64,000 bases of DNA from positions 667,501 through 731,500 of the forward strand of contig JAEMWC010000255.1 of NCBI GenBank assembly GCA_016490735.1, given 5' to 3'. A model generated the notes under the pieces. That model was not told the DNA's origin and did not search any database. It saw only the letters and a program-made list of their open reading frames with translations. The position numbers were made by a program, and so were the translations under genes. The stretch is from Pachyseris speciosa. Taxonomy: Eukaryota > Cnidaria > Anthozoa > Scleractinia > Pachyseridae. This document shows, one piece after another, positions 21,571 to 36,300 of this stretch (its first letter is position 1; each line of letters begins with the position of its first letter).

Positions 21571-21796
21571 TGATCTGTAATATATACATTTAGGCAAGCC
21601 TAAAAGCGGAGCTCCACGGTTATAATTTTTTTTTGTGCTGGTATTGAACAACTTCGCATGGCTTTCCTTGCGCCAATATTTTATGTTTAAAGCAGTCAAT
21701 AGGAATTGACCGTGGTGCAAAAACCTCAAAACGTTAAAACAGTACAAGAAAACAATATACGACGCGTTTGTTTGTGGAAAAACAAATTCAAACAAT

Positions 21797-22184
21797 CAAA
21801 AAACGACCAAACATTTCATCCAACATCGTGCTGGACGAGCATGTTTGACCGTTGAAACACATCTCTTAACATTGCATTTAAATGGCTTTCCATGTTTGAT
21901 CTAGATCAAATATTTTCATCCAACATTACAAGTTACCAGGAGCTCCTGACGTTACGAACAAATGTTTATCAAATGTTTATCACCATCTTTAGCCACCCCA
22001 ACCAACAAAGCGTGCAACCAAATGAACCAAATAACGTCGAAATTTCAGCGATAATGCGCAAAAAATCGTTCTGTGGACTCACTCCGTCTAGTGTTTGGTC
22101 AAATTGTTTGTGCGTTTAGCCACCCAACGTTATGTTTGACAAAAACGATGTCGGATGAAAATGTTTGATCGTTTAGCGGGGCTT
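21797..22184. mobile_element. MITE copy, decayed left end
   Basis: Related to 56304-56724. The right end ATGTTTGATCGTTTAGCGGG plus GCTT matches that family's terminal repeat; the left end AACGACCAAACATTTCATCC is mutated. The family is rich in ATGTTTGA and TCATCCAACAT. Confidence 0.7.
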
Positions 22185-22671
22185 TAATCCTTTTTTACGA
22201 GGACTCATTGCGATTACGTGTTAATAAGATAAGGGCAAAAGTTTCTTAACGCTGTTGAGGCACAGACGTCGAAAAACGGTCAGTCAAGCGGAGTAAAAAG
22301 TCTCAAAACACTCGTTCACATTCGCTTGCAAGCAAAACAGCAAAACATGAAACAAACAATTCAACTACTTCTTTGCGTCCAAAACGAGTAGAGATGATGG
22401 TTATTTATGCATGTCCAGTCGACAAAAGAAATACAACCAAAGGAAGAACTTCTTCCACTAAGTTTGAGCTACTCGTTCCTCCCATTAATGCCGGTTAACT
22501 GTTAAGTGACCTTTCTTGGTGAGCTGCAAGATGCCGCGGAAAAGTGAAAGCCATTGAAGCGTTGAATCATTTTGTTTTTCAACCACACAATCCGAGCGCC
22601 ATGCAAGTGGATCCAAGTTTTAAGCTTTTCCTAATAAAAATCTTTTGCTCTTCAGTTTTATCACTTGGAAA

Positions 22672-22765
22672 TAGCCTGGGACCAGGCTCCGCAGTGGGGT
22701 TAAGGAGCACGCCACGTTCCTTCTTTTTGCTCCTTAACCCCACTGCGGAGCCTGGTCCCAGACTA
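22672..22765. mobile_element. 94-bp hairpin element in promoter copy
   Basis: The arms read TAGCCTGGGACCAGGCTCCG and continue CAGTGGGGTTAAGGAGC, mirrored on the other side (about 36 bp each). It is absent from the matching position of the intronic duplicate (near 55690), so it is an insertion that postdates the duplication. Confidence 0.8.
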
Positions 22766-23155
22766 CCTTCCGGAGTATCTTTAAACTAGTTTCTGATTTT
22801 TATGCCTTTTACGCGAAAGAAGTTGTTTTGCTCAAAATGAAGAAAGCAACTGAATGTGAAATTTCGAGCTGCAGAAAGCGCGCGAAAAATTAAGCCTCGT
22901 TTTGGTTTGGGTGTCCCACACCTGGCTTGAGTCCTGCCTGGGGGTTGGGGCGTTTAAGGGTGGAGGGGGGCTCATATCTTGTTTGCGTACAGGATTCGTG
23001 AGGGACGATACATGAAGTCACATAAGAAATACCCCTGGGGAAAGAGTTGGAGTGTGTAAAAAGGAAAAGGAAAATCTTCCAAAAAAGTGTCAAAGGGAAG
23101 ACGTGACGTGCTGATGGGTTTCAGAGCTTGATGTTGGGGTTGCAAGACGACAAAC

Positions 23156-23456
23156 ATGTCAAAATCGCTGGCAGACCTCTGCATGTTCTGCATCGCCAAC
23201 AACCTTCAAAATATCAATCGCGTGGGGACATTCTTGTCCAAAAATGACAACGAAGTTCTTCTGGAATTGCTTTGTGATCATGACATGCTTACAGCGAACA
23301 ATTTGCCACATATAACATATCAGCTTGTTACACCTCGGCTTGAAAACATTGCTTTTCGTTACAGCAGTCAAGTGGCAGATGCCTTGCTGCAAAGTGTTGC
23401 TCTCTCCGGTTGTAAACTTAAGTCTTTCATTCTTAAGGATTGTCCACAGGTTTCAG
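23156..23456 (+). CDS. LRR gene exon 1
   Basis: ATG at 23156, ending before GTGAGT at 23457, phase 1. It holds the BC-box-like [10 protein letters not shown] and the start of the first repeats ([13 protein letters not shown]). The ATG is the first one in this frame after the duplicated promoter segment. A translation initiator context (ACAAACATGT) has A at -3. Confidence 0.85.
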
Positions 23457-26400
23457 GTGAGTATGTTTAATTTCTACCTCTCGCCTTATGTAAGCAACGT
23501 GAGAATCATGTGAATAAGTGATCGCTACAATTTTGGACATACTCTCCGGAATTAATATAAAGAGATCCTCGCTTTTCTTTTGGTCCAGCAACATTGGACC
23601 AGGGAAGAGAGGAGGGGTACTTCAACGACACTTTAATTTTCACCCGTTGTGATCCATCACTGACAGTGGGAATAAAATCTGGTTGAAAATAGTACAGAGA
23701 TTACAACCAATCAAACGAGTTTCAAACTTGCTAACTATATTATTTGTGTGGACTTTCCAAACGGCTTTCTTTTTATTAATTGGTTACATACACTGTAGGT
23801 TATACGGATTTCTTTAATAATGCAAAATTTTATTAAATAAAAATATTTTGCAGTTGCTGGTTTTGCAATAACAAGTCTGCGAGAGTCTGCGAGTTAAGGC
23901 CCTGGCAAACGGGGACACATTGTTGCGGGCACCTTGTTGTTCATGATGTTTCTTTGGTGTTTCCAGTTGCTGTGCAAACTGGGGAACAGTTTTTGCAGGC
24001 ACAAAATGTTTGGCAAACAGGGAAACATTTGTGTCCACAACAATAGCGCTGTTTATACGAGAGAAAATAAGCCGCAGCTTACTCTGGCCGCGGCTTACAT
24101 AAGATGCAAAAGGAACCATTTATACGAGTAAAAACTCCTAGGCCAGGATAAGCCGCAGCTTGAGAAAGCCATGAACATAGATTTTGTACCATTTATATGG
24201 AGTGTTCCGCAGCTTATTTTCTCTCGTATAAACAGCCCTAATGTGTCCTCATTTTCCAGGGTCTTTAGAGAAAGAACTACCAATCACATACCCCTGGTAA
24301 TGACATACAGCCCACATACTACATTTTATTGCTGAAGTAGCTAGGATTATAAGCCCCTTTTGCGGAACACCTATATAGTCTGTAAGACCTATATAGTCTG
24401 TAAGAAGACTGTCAATTATATTTGGTGTGCAAAGGAACAATAAATGGAACAATAAATAAGAGAAGTCTGGGAGAGAAAGAGAAAACAAGAGTGTACTTCT
24501 TTTGCCCCCTTTCTCTCCTCATTTTTCCCACCTGCAGTTTTTTTTTATTCACATGTTAGTTGCTGCTCCCCATGATCTGTTTGCCTGGAACAGACTGGCG
24601 AGTAAACTGTAATATTCAAACTTTATTTTAAATTGCTTTTTGTGTACTTTTCAGATAAAGGGTTATCTTCCCTTCTTAAGACTCAAACAGAGCTGGAGCT
24701 TCTTCACCTAAAATTGGGATCTGTACATGTCAACCTTACTGATAAGTGTTTGACAATGCTCCATTCTCCAAAATTAACATCTGTTAAACTGGAAGCACTT
24801 GATCAAGTTACTAACAATGGCATTGTCACCTTGGCCAAGAATTGTCCTAATATCTGTGAACTGATGGTACCACGGTGCAATTCACTGACAGATGTCAGCT
24901 TTCAGACTGTCAGTACACTTTTAAAAGGAAAGCTGGTAAGTCGGCTTGTTCATCCAATTGTAACATTGCAGTATGACCATTATTTTGGATTGAATTACAT
25001 ACACTGTTAGGAGCAGATTTTGTTAATATAGAACCTCCAATGAATGACATACAGAATTTCTTGCCGGCTTCACTTTTTAAGTGTTAAACCTCGCAATGAT
25101 TTTGACATCTCAAGCAGTTTAAGACCAGGGTCAGGGGCTTTTATCAGATAAAATGTTTTTTGTTTTTTTCATAATATAACAGCCCAGAAGAATGACACTG
25201 AAAAGAAATTCAGCACATAGGAAGTTCTTATCATCCTCATCATTGAAATTCGATATAAAACTGTTTATGGTGGAAGCAAAGTTTGTGGTGTTGTTATTTT
25301 TAGCACACACCAGCAAGCGAGAATTTGCGGCGTTACAGCAACATAAAATAGTGATATCTCCGGATCTACATGGCATACAGAGACAATTTAAATGGCAAAA
25401 TACTCTGTCTTCAAGGCTAAGATTTGACATAAAGCTGTTTATGATGCACCTTCTAAAAAGAGTTATTTCTTTTTGAAACCTCAATGCCTGAGTGTCTCAA
25501 GAAAATTGAAATGTTTGGGAAAAGTGTTTTGAATATGTTACAATTGCTTCAAAAACTGCAGCACTCCTCCAAAATTTGCAGCACTCTTTGAAAACTATAT
25601 AACAACTGTACAAAATTTTGAGTTGCTGCTAGACATTGCGATCAAATTTTCATTAGAACTTTCGTATGGAAGTTTGAAATGTCGAAATTGTTAAGACAAT
25701 GTGGCTTTGAAAATTTGTTCAAAAATTTGCTGAAATTTGATATGGCAAAAACGTTTGCTCGTTATCGCTGAAAAGTAACAAAATGTTTTGAAATAGTAGG
25801 AAGTGTGGTCTGACAACAAGTCTGTTAGTTTACAGGGGCTCAATTATAAAAAAAATTCATGTGCTCAATCTTTTTTAAATAACATTCCAATAAAGTCTGG
25901 GACAATTTCCTTCTTCTTGACCAGTCAAAAATGGGTTGTGTCTGAGCAAAAACATGTTTTACCGGACAATGTGACCAGCGCCTTCCTATTAGTTATTTCA
26001 AGCCCTGATCTCACATTTGGAATGACCGTCCATCATTCTCAACAAAAAAAATTATAAGGACAAAGGCCATTATTATTTGGTTAAATGTAATTTAACTAAG
26101 TTAACCACCACGAGCTTAGCGGTCAAGCGATCCACAAGCTTAGCAGTCAAGCAGTTCTTAAGCTTAGTGGTCTAATGGCTCACAAGCTTAGCGGTCAAGC
26201 GGTCCACAAGCTTAGCAGTTAAGCGGTTCACAAGCTTAGCGGTCAAGTGATTCACAAGCTTAGCGGGTGAGCAGTTCACAAGCTTAGCGGTCCACAAGTT
26301 AAGCAGTCAAGCGGCCCTCAAGCTTAGCGGTCAAGCAGCCCGCGAGCTCAGTGGGAATCCAGCGGACAATCCCTTAAGTGCAGGCTCACATGGTGCGTGG

Positions 26401-27390
26401 TAGCTTAAGCAAGGCAGTTGGTTAACGGCCCAGAATTCAGCCTGTAGGTGTCGATAATTACAACTATTTTAAAACGCTAGAAAAATCATTCCAAGTGTGG
26501 AAAGTTAAATAATTGCTGGATTTCCATTTTGAAATGCTCATTTATTAATCTGCAAACATAAAATCCACCACCAAATCGCTGATTTAAGGACTTTTCATAT
26601 TTTGATCATGCCCACATGACTGGTCACATGATCAAAATTATACATTAGGGCAAAAGAGGACAACAAGATTTGTTTATCTCCAGGAAAAGTTTTATGAGGT
26701 TCTGGGAAATCTGGAGAAAGATAATTATTCATTTGGCGACCAACCATATTTCTGAAGATATCTTCAAACCCTGCAGGCCTCAAACTGCTTGAGATCTTGG
26801 TGTCTGCATGAGTCTCTCTCGTGGTGGTGGTTCCTAATAACAGTTCCCTATGACCCTTACACATGGTCCAATTTCCTTATCCCTGTTCACATCTTCTTAT
26901 GCAACTGACGTCCTGATCATCATCGTATCATCATCTTTCCCAATACATGGTACTTTCCCACCTGCCATAATAAATCAAGTTTACATTTTGCAAATTTTCC
27001 AGGAAGTGCTTGATATATCTGGTGTGCATCTGCTGACTGATTTAACCCTTGTGGCTGTTGGCTCAGGTAGTTGTCCCCATCTCAGAGAGTGAGTAGCTAA
27101 TTTTTGTGTACTTTTACCTATAAGGAACTGCCAGATGGGAAAATTTGGCTCAACATCATGCCACCTGCTTTCTGAATCAACATATTAGGACCATATTTCA
27201 TACCCAGAAACCAAATGATTTCCTTATAATCTGGCCAAATTAAACTTAACTCAATCTATAAACATTCATGAACCATCCCAGGGCCAGAGTATTTAGTATA
27301 TAATATAGCCCATCAACTTATTATCTTGTCAGACTTGACTGTATACCCCTTACCCAAGGAGCAATTGTACCACTCACCATGCATCTGTCC

Positions 27391-27423
<33 letters not shown>

Positions 27424-30400
27424 AAAACACGGAATCCCATTCATAAAAATGCTCTTCCAGAGAGCCATGCAAAAATCATGCTCATCTCATTTCAACTCAT
27501 CATCAAGCCTTCTGCTTAATAATCGATATGACAGCTCAACTCATTCCTGCCAGTGTTTTCAACCTGATATGACTGAAAATATATTCAAAGCATAACTTGT
27601 ATTTGTCAACGTATAAAGTGCAGCTTTGGACTCAGAAATTTGATTTCATTTAAAGTCTAAAAGATAATAAAAAATGTTTCTACCTCAGCTGGGCGCTGTC
27701 AAAAGGTTGTCACTCTAAGGGTTGTTCAATACGCCTGATTGGTACATAGTGTTATTAAGAGCTGCTCAGAAATGTGCTGGATGGAGTCGATCTAACTCAG
27801 ATCGTTACGACACGTCATATGAAAAGATAACCCGTCTCACAAGAATTCATTTCACGAGAGACTTAGAACAATTTCAGCAAAATGCTAAAGAGCGCATCAG
27901 AAATGTTGTCGCATGGAATCGATCCAACTTTGCCCACGTGACCTAACATTCAAAGATGAATTTCAAAAGTACGGTACAAATTACTGCGTGGTTAGAGTAA
28001 CCTTTCCAAGCTTCAGGACTAGTGTATCTTCACTGTATTGATATAGAAACAGCGAAATTTACACCAGTGACAAGTTTTCCTTGTCTGGAAATTCATTTCT
28101 TGCTTGTTCACGTAAGTTTTCCAAGCAAATTGGTTGTTTTCTGTGGAGCGACAAAGCTGAAGGAAAGCTCACAGCAGCTCAAAGGAAGCTAAAGGAGAAG
28201 CACGCTTTGTGTCATCATTCTAGGGAGAACTTTTTTGGAGAACAGCAATAATGATGACCTCATACTTTCCTTCAAAGACATATTAAATCGATGAAATAAT
28301 AATTTTATTAAGTATTTTTCAATCGCTTGACAAATCTGGCATCAGTTATCGTTTGTCAGTCACTAAACAGGTTGTTAGCTTAGCGCTCCCTAAAGGTTTA
28401 AAATATTTGGTTTTTAAAGAATTGTTTTCTGGGGCCAAAAGAGCCAAAACTGAGAAATACTTTTCTCTCAGAACTGGAGGCTTACATTTTACATGTAGCA
28501 CCAAACATGTAGTAGTCAAACACAACATCATAAATTTTTCCTTCACAGCAACATGCGAACAGCTGAGGAAACGGCTTTGGATTGCTCTGTTTGTGGCGTA
28601 AATGTAAATGTCTTGATGTTTGTATCATTTTCTAATTGTTTATCAACTGAAAAAGGTATCAATGGTAATAAGAGAATGTTGAACAAACCACAAACAAATA
28701 CTTGACACTGAAAGTTTAATCTGTAACTCATCATGTTGGGCGATACAGCTGAAATTAGAAAACAATAAAGGCTTGCGATTCAAACAAAATAAATACCAAA
28801 TCACAGATAAAGCGAAAACAAAACGATTAAAATGGAGACTTACATATTTTTGGGCATCTTTCATGCATCTTATGCTCAACATCGATGGCGATTAAGATAG
28901 GTTAAAGGCAAACAAACAAACTTTCAGCGCACAAACTTGCAGTGCACGAACCTTTAACACACAGTCTTTTCTGCACAAGCGAAGCAAAGAGCACATGGCA
29001 TTTTTATCACGTGACCCACACACCGGGGGTACGGTAGTGGACTTGGGACGACAAACTGTCCCTTACATCCCGGCCCCTTAAATGCAAAAAAATAAATCCT
29101 AAGCGTTTACCAAAGTGTACAGTTCAGTGTCCTAATGACTGTCCAATCTTTCAATCAGTGTTCATTGTTAAGACAAATCCGGTATACAGTAAAGCCATAT
29201 AAATGTTGACATGCTGTCACCCACAGCTTCCAACAGGCACAGCTTGGCTACTGGCCTGGTCAAGATTGACCAACTTGTCCTCACTTGGGCTGTTCTGACT
29301 AGTCCATCCTTTCCTAGGAAGGTCTGGATTACGTGCACCATTGGCCAGTTCTTCCTGGGGGTGTTCTCATCCATAATGAGGACAACATCTCCAATCTGCA
29401 AATTTCTCTCCAGGGTCAACCACTTTCTGTGTAAGTACAAAATAGGTAGGTATTCACGTACCCAGCATTTCCAAAACTGGTTGGAGAGGAACTGAACATG
29501 TCTCCAACGCTTTCCATAGATATCACTCTGATCAAACTGACCGGGGTAGTTCAGGTCCTCCACGAAGGAGTAGCAAATGATTTGGCGTCAGGGGACTTTC
29601 ATCATTCGGTTCATCAGACAAGGCTGTCAACGGTCTCCAATTAATGATCAACTCCACCTCATAGAACGGGGTTGTCAAGCATTCATTATCTAGGGTTTGC
29701 TCTTTTAGGATGACATTCAGTACCTTCCTGACTCATCTGATCTGCCTTTCCCATATGCCTCCCATATGGGATGCTGCTGGGGGATTAAATTCCCACTTGA
29801 TCTCTTTCTGCAACATGTGCGCTTTCACCTTGTAGTCATCCTTCCAGCTCTGCATTGCCTCGCGCAATTCTCTTTTTCCTGCGACCAAATTAGTGCCATT
29901 GTCTGACCTAACCTTCTCTGGCACGCCTCTTCTGGCACAAAATCTCACAAACCCATTCATAAAGGCATCAGCTTCAAGACTGTCAAGCTTCTCAATATGG
30001 ACAGCTCGTGTAGTAAGACATGTAAATATGCAGTCGTACCACTTGACTTGAGTCCGGCCCCTCTTCACCACGAAAGGGCCGAAACAGTCCACACCCACAA
30101 AAGAAAATAGTGGCTTGCCTGGAGTTACCCTGTCAAAGGGGAGATCTGCCATTCGTTGAACCTGTGGCTTTCCTCTAAGCCTTCTACACACTATACACTC
30201 CTTTAGGACCTGTTCTAGCTCCTACGATCCAAAATTTCTGCCTAATGAGGGCAAGTACGTACTCCTTTCCAGAGTGTCCACTCTCTAGTTCATGAGCTCG
30301 TCTTACAACAAGTTTCGAAACATGGTGATTCTTAGGCACAATAACTGGGGTGCCGAGCTTTCTCAGGTAGCGGTGCATTTCTCAGGCGACCTCCTACTTG

Positions 30401-33279
30401 GAGAATTCCTTCTTCATCCAGGAATGGCTCCAGGAGATAAATCGAGCTCTTCTTCGGAACAGTCCCCTTAGATTCCAGAGCTTTCAATTCTTCTTTGAAG
30501 TGCTTGAGCTGGACAAATTTGACAATAGCTCTCTCTGTAGCCTGCAGCTCTGACAGAGCCAGAGGATCAGCTGACACTGAAGGTGGCCTTTCTGCTTTTC
30601 CAGTCTTCTCTCGTAGCCAGTTCTTGAACCACAGCAGCCATGCTAAACCCTTTTTCAGATGATGCCAGCAAGAGTAGGCTTCTATAAATCGAACCATCGG
30701 ATCTTCTGAATTGTGTTCTTCGTCAACCTCAGGCATGCTGCATCTCCTCACATCCTCTTCACCACATTGCACGTCTGCAACTCAACACTTAACTTGATTC
30801 TTCAATTCCTTGTCATCAGACGTAATCTCATGCACAGTTGGATTGGTGGGCCAAGCAAACTCCTCCTGCCATAGGAATTCAGGACCTCACTTCCAACAAT
30901 CACTGGAAACCATTCCGAACACACTCAAACCTCTGGAGACATCATCAGCAGGGTTCTCCTTAGTGCCAACCTTCCTCCACTGTTTAGGTATTGACCCATC
31001 ATGGATGACAGACAGCTGATTCACTACAAAGGTTTGGAACCTCTTACTGCAACTGTAAATATACTGAAGGACAATCATACTGTAAGTCCAAAATACCAAG
31101 TCCTGAATCTCCAAAGTGAGTTCACGGGACAACATTCAATTCATTCTCACATCAATCACAGCAGCACACAGTTCAAGTCTTGGTATAGTCATCTGCCTGA
31201 TCAGGGCCAACCTGGACTTTCCTAACAACAGGGCACAATGAATTTTTCCCTCAGGATTCACTGCACGGAGATAGGAAACAGAACCATTAGCTGTCAGAGA
31301 AGTGTCACAGAAGTGATGAAGCTCCTATTTCCCTGGCCTTCCAAAATCTGCAGGCATCAAGCAACGTTCAACCTTGACCTGACCCAGTAGAGGGAGCTCA
31401 TCCAACCACTTACTCCACCACACTTGGTTCTCTGGACTCAGTGGATCATCCCAGTCCTTGCTGGACTTACATTCATCTTGGAAGATTATCTTGGCACCAA
31501 GAACAAATGGACACACCAGCCCCAGAGGGTCGTAAACAGAACTAACTACACTCAGGAGTCCTCTCCAGGTAAACTCCCTCAGCTTTCTCTTGATCTGGAT
31601 GCCAAACTGATCAGTCTCAGTGTTCCAGTGGATCCCCAATGCTCTCTCACAGGCAGGGAACTACTACTTGAGATCAAGGTCCTTGACCCCCATTGCTCTT
31701 TCTTCTACAGGGACTGCCTCCAGTACCCTTCGGTCATTACTAACCCATTTCATCAGTTGGAACCCTCCAAGTGCGAGCAACTGGCATAAACTGTGTACAA
31801 TGTTAATGGCCTCTTCAGTAGTAACAATGGCCTTCAGACAATCATCAGCATAGAAATTCTTCAGGACAGTTTGTATAGCCTCTTCAGGAAAATCCATGTT
31901 ATGATCTGCAGCCACCTGCCTCAGGGCAAAACTAGCACAACTCGGACTCCACACACCTCCAAACAGATGCACACACATCCTGTAGACTTCAACCTCACTT
32001 CCAATCTCAGCATTCTTCCACCAAAGAAACTGCAGGGCATCCCGGTCCTTCGGAGACACCCGCACTTGATGGAATATCCCTTCGATATCTCCCATCACTG
32101 TCACTGGAGCTTCTCTAAACTGCAGTAAGACTGCTACAAGGTTGTTTGTGAAGTCAGGGCCTTGCAAGACTTCTTTGTTCAGGGAGGTGCCGTCAAAGGT
32201 TGCTGCACAGTCAAATACAATTCATAGCTTCTCTGGCTTGTTTTCATTAACAATGTTGTGGTGGGACAGGTACCAAGTCTGTCCAGGCGTCACAGCTATC
32301 TCCTGCTCAGGCACCATTTCTGCGTAACCTTTATCAAGCAGTTCTTGAATCCCAGCTTTGTACTTGGCATGCAGCTCAGGATCTCTCAGGAACAGACTGG
32401 TTAATGACCGAAGCCACTTCTGAGCGATAACTCGATTGTCAGGCAAATTAGGGTTCTTGGACTTGAAAGGGATATCCATTTGGTAATGTCCATTGACTAG
32501 CTCAATTGATTGTTCCCATATATCAACAGCTTTCTTATCATCAACTGAAAACTGCGGCAAACTGTTAGCTAAGGCTTCACTTGTTTAAAGTTTCCAAAAC
32601 TGCTCCACTTGTGCATCCAGTCTCTCATCAACATGAGCATAGTTGGAGAATGCAGACTCCTCAACAAAGGACTCAGATTCTAATGGGCCGTTAAGGGACC
32701 ACCCCAAGCGCGTTCCAGTGGCATAAGGTTGTCCTTCCTTCCCCTTTCAGAGCTTTAGGGGCCAAAGGGCTTCAGGAACATCTTGGCCAATCAAAATGGT
32801 AACACCTGACTTGTCAACTTGGGGTAGGCGGAGATCTTTGAGATGGAACCACTTACGGATATCGCTTTCCAAGGCAATGCAGTTCTCCAAGGTAGGTAGG
32901 TTGGGCAGTGCGTACACCTTTGACAGCTGAATAACACTGGGTTTTCCCACTCCACTCTTAGTTGCCACTACTTCCAAAGCAACCAGCTCTACATCTGCAG
33001 ATTCACTGCTGTTGACTGTGGTTTACGGAGAGATTTGCAGGCTTGCCTTTCACATCAAGTTTCTCAATCAAAGAACAAAAGGTCTTGGTGCTTCCTGCAT
33101 CAAGCAAGGCATATGTGTAGTGATAAGCTGTCTGACCCTTGGCTCTCACTTTCACAGGAACAAATATATATATTTTTTTAAACAATTTTTATTTGCTTTA
33201 CATGACACAATATTTAACAATACTACATATATAGATTACTTACAGTAATTACATTACAATAATTACAATTACCTACAAA

Positions 33280-33332
<53 letters not shown>

Positions 33333-36300
33333 GCGTGCATACAAACTAGAAATAAGACAGTATTGCTTACGTGTTGTTTACCCGAAAGTAACATATCGCG
33401 TATATTAAGTACTACAGGCATCGCTACAAAGGGAAAACTAACTGCTAGAATGTGCTTACGCGAGACTTAAGCTATTCATATATTTTCTCCATTTAAGAAT
33501 ATGACTAGGCTCTTTGTTGTTCAATTTAGCAATCTGTGATTCTAATTGATAGACGTAGGTTAACTTGGTACAGAACACCCTCAAGGATGGTCGAACAGTA
33601 TTTCTACGACAGTCATAAATATATTGTTTAGCTATAATTAATAACTGATTGAGTATTAAAAAGTCATCTTCCCTATCCCAAATTCCAAAAAGCTTATCCG
33701 TTTGAGAGAGTTCTTCTAAGATTATACCCATATTTTTACACCAACAAATAAACTCCATCCAGAAACTCTGGGTAAAAGAACATGAAATAAATAAATGCTC
33801 AAGGGACTCGCTCTCTGCATGACAGAATGAACATAAAGGTGAGGCTATTAAACCAATTTTATGAAGAAAGGAATTTGTTGTCAAGTATCTGTTTAGAATT
33901 TTATACTGGAATTCCATTGATTTTGTGTCAAGGACCACTTTAAAAGGTAAATTATATATTTCTTGCCAATCTAGGTATACACTAGAGTAATGTTCAGTGA
34001 ATTTTGACTGCGCAGTTGGGGTGGTTTCATACTTAGATCGTATTACACCATAAATGTTTTTAGAAATCAGTTTATCAAGCCGCACTTGTTTGTTCTTTAA
34101 CCAAAGCTTGATGAAATCGTTGAGGACAAAAGCGTTTCCGCCTTTGTTTCCACAGGACCTCAAAGAATTCTGCCATTGCACCGGTAACGCATCGAGAATT
34201 TGCCTCAAATAAAAAACTTCCATAGGAATGAAGCCCAACCTATATGGATTTCCCTTGACAATAAAATCATTATGATCACTTATGAGATCTTCAAGCGTGA
34301 TTATTCCCTTTTCGAAAAGAGCATGGTGAAAAATTGACTTTCCATCAATGCAGATGTGTTTGTTGTTCCAAACAATTATGTTGGCTCTAGTGTTGTTATC
34401 CAAAATTTCAATATTTCCGGCCCCGGCTACAGAATACTCGGAGAGAAATTGAAAACATTCCTCGTAAAATTTTGGTAGTTTAATTGAAAGTTTTTTAATA
34501 TCATATCCACACCCTAAAAGTAATTTCCCTCCTACAGGTTTTAAATAATGCAAGAGGATTGTTTTCCAACTGTTTGGTTGAGCGTCAGCAAGTTTTTTAC
34601 AACAGATGATTCGCTGTGTTTTAATGATTGATTCCAAGTGTGGTGCTCTTAGTCCACCATTTTCCACATCACTTATAAGGGTTGAGCGTTTAACTTTATC
34701 TTTTCCTTTCCAAATAAAATTAAAAATAATTTTATTTGCTTCTTTGATTATGTCCTTATGTATACATACTAAACCAGCTCTATACATAAAGATTGGTATA
34801 ACAAATGTCTTAACAATTTGAATTCGTCCGATAATTGTTAGATTTCTCCAGTTCCAAAGATGCAACTTTTCACGAATGGATTTCAGAATATCTTCAAAAT
34901 TCAGCTTTTTCCAAAGGATTTGATTATACGTGAAATGAACTCCTAAAATTTTAACAGCCTTCTTAATGGAAATATTTGTAACGGAGGATACTGCAGGAGC
35001 TACTTTTGGATCTTGTTCTCCCAAGAACATTGCCTCCGTCTTTTCATAATTAATTTGAAGACCAGAACATAAAGTAAAACTTTCCACAGTGGCAAACAAA
35101 GCATTAAGCGAAGTGTAGTTTTTAAGAAAGACTGTCAAATCATCTGCAAAAATCTCTAATTTTATCTCTTCTTTGTCCACCAAAATTCCTTGAATCTCTT
35201 TGTTGCAGCGTATGTCAATAGCTAAAATTTCTAAACAAATTATGAATAAATATGGCGATAGTGGATTGCCTTGATGAACACCTTTAAGAACTTGAAAGGG
35301 GGTTGTTGTGTAACCGTTATTCATAACGGCACTAGATATGTTATTATAAAATGTTTTTACCCAATGGATCAGAGATGGGCCAAAGTTAAAAGCAGAAAGC
35401 GCCTTGAACATAAATCTGCGACTGACTGAGTCAAATGCCTTCTGGAAATCTATAGCCGCTAATAGTCCCTTAATTCCTTTCCTTTGCGTGTACTCTAAAA
35501 TGTCATCTATAGTTCTCACTACATCAAGAATGGTTCTACCTTTCACATAGGCATTTTGATTGAAGTGTATTATGTCAGGTAGCACCTTCTGAATTCTTGT
35601 GGCAACAGCTTTCGAGCCAATTTTAGCGTCAACATTTATTAATGAAATAGGTCGCCAATTACCCATTTTTCGCTTATCTTTCCCTTTCTTTTCAATTAGT
35701 GTAATAACAGCTTGCTTTTGAGTGTTTGACAATTCGCCGACCTCATATGAGTAGTTAAGACAATCAACCAATAAATTGCCTAAGGAGTTCCAGAACATTT
35801 TATAAAATTCAACAGTGAGGCCATCATTTCCGGGTGATTTGATATTTTCGAATGAATTCAGGCAATCAAAGCATTCCTTCACTGATAACCTTCCTTCGCA
35901 AAGACCACTCATATCGGGGGAGAGTTTAGGTATCTCTGGTCTGTGAAGTAATGGGTGATATTTGTCTAGCGATTCTTCATTTGCCGCGTACAAATCGGAG
36001 TAAAACGTTTCAATCTCTTTCATAATTTTTTTTGGGTTTGTAGTGACCGTACCATCACTCGCGAACATTTTTCGAATACAGCTCTTTTTGCCTCTATGAG
36101 ATTCTAACCCCAAAAAATACTTGTTGTTTTTCTCCCCCTTTTCGTACCAAGTAGCTCTGGAGGGGATTATTGCGCCTCTGGCTATATAATCAAAATGCGA
36201 ATCATATTTCATTTTTAAGTCTTCCATTTTTTCAAGATTAGATTCCGATGGCTCGGCTGCCAGCAACTCCTCGGCTTGTTTTAAGGATGTCTCAACCTCT

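Larger units (their letters stand above)
21575..22940 (+). repeat. Inverted duplicate of 55490-57010
   Basis: Order and content mirror 57010-55490: AAAAGCGGAGCTCCA, TCCTTGCGCCAATA, a MITE (21797-22184), GAGGACTCATTGCGATTAC, GTTGAATCATTTTGTTTTTC, TTCCGGAGTATC, AATTAAGCCTCGTTTTGG. The segment reaches to within ~215 bp of the LRR gene start codon, so it covers at least part of the promoter. This copy has an extra hairpin (22672-22765). Whether it is a segmental duplication or a repeat family is open, since part also occurs at 7040-7140. Confidence 0.75.
23457..24654 (+). other. LRR intron 1
   Basis: 1.2 kb with two nested MITEs (23896-24266). Near 24370-24405 a 17-bp TATATAGTCTGTAAGA motif is tandemly repeated twice. 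Confidence 0.7.
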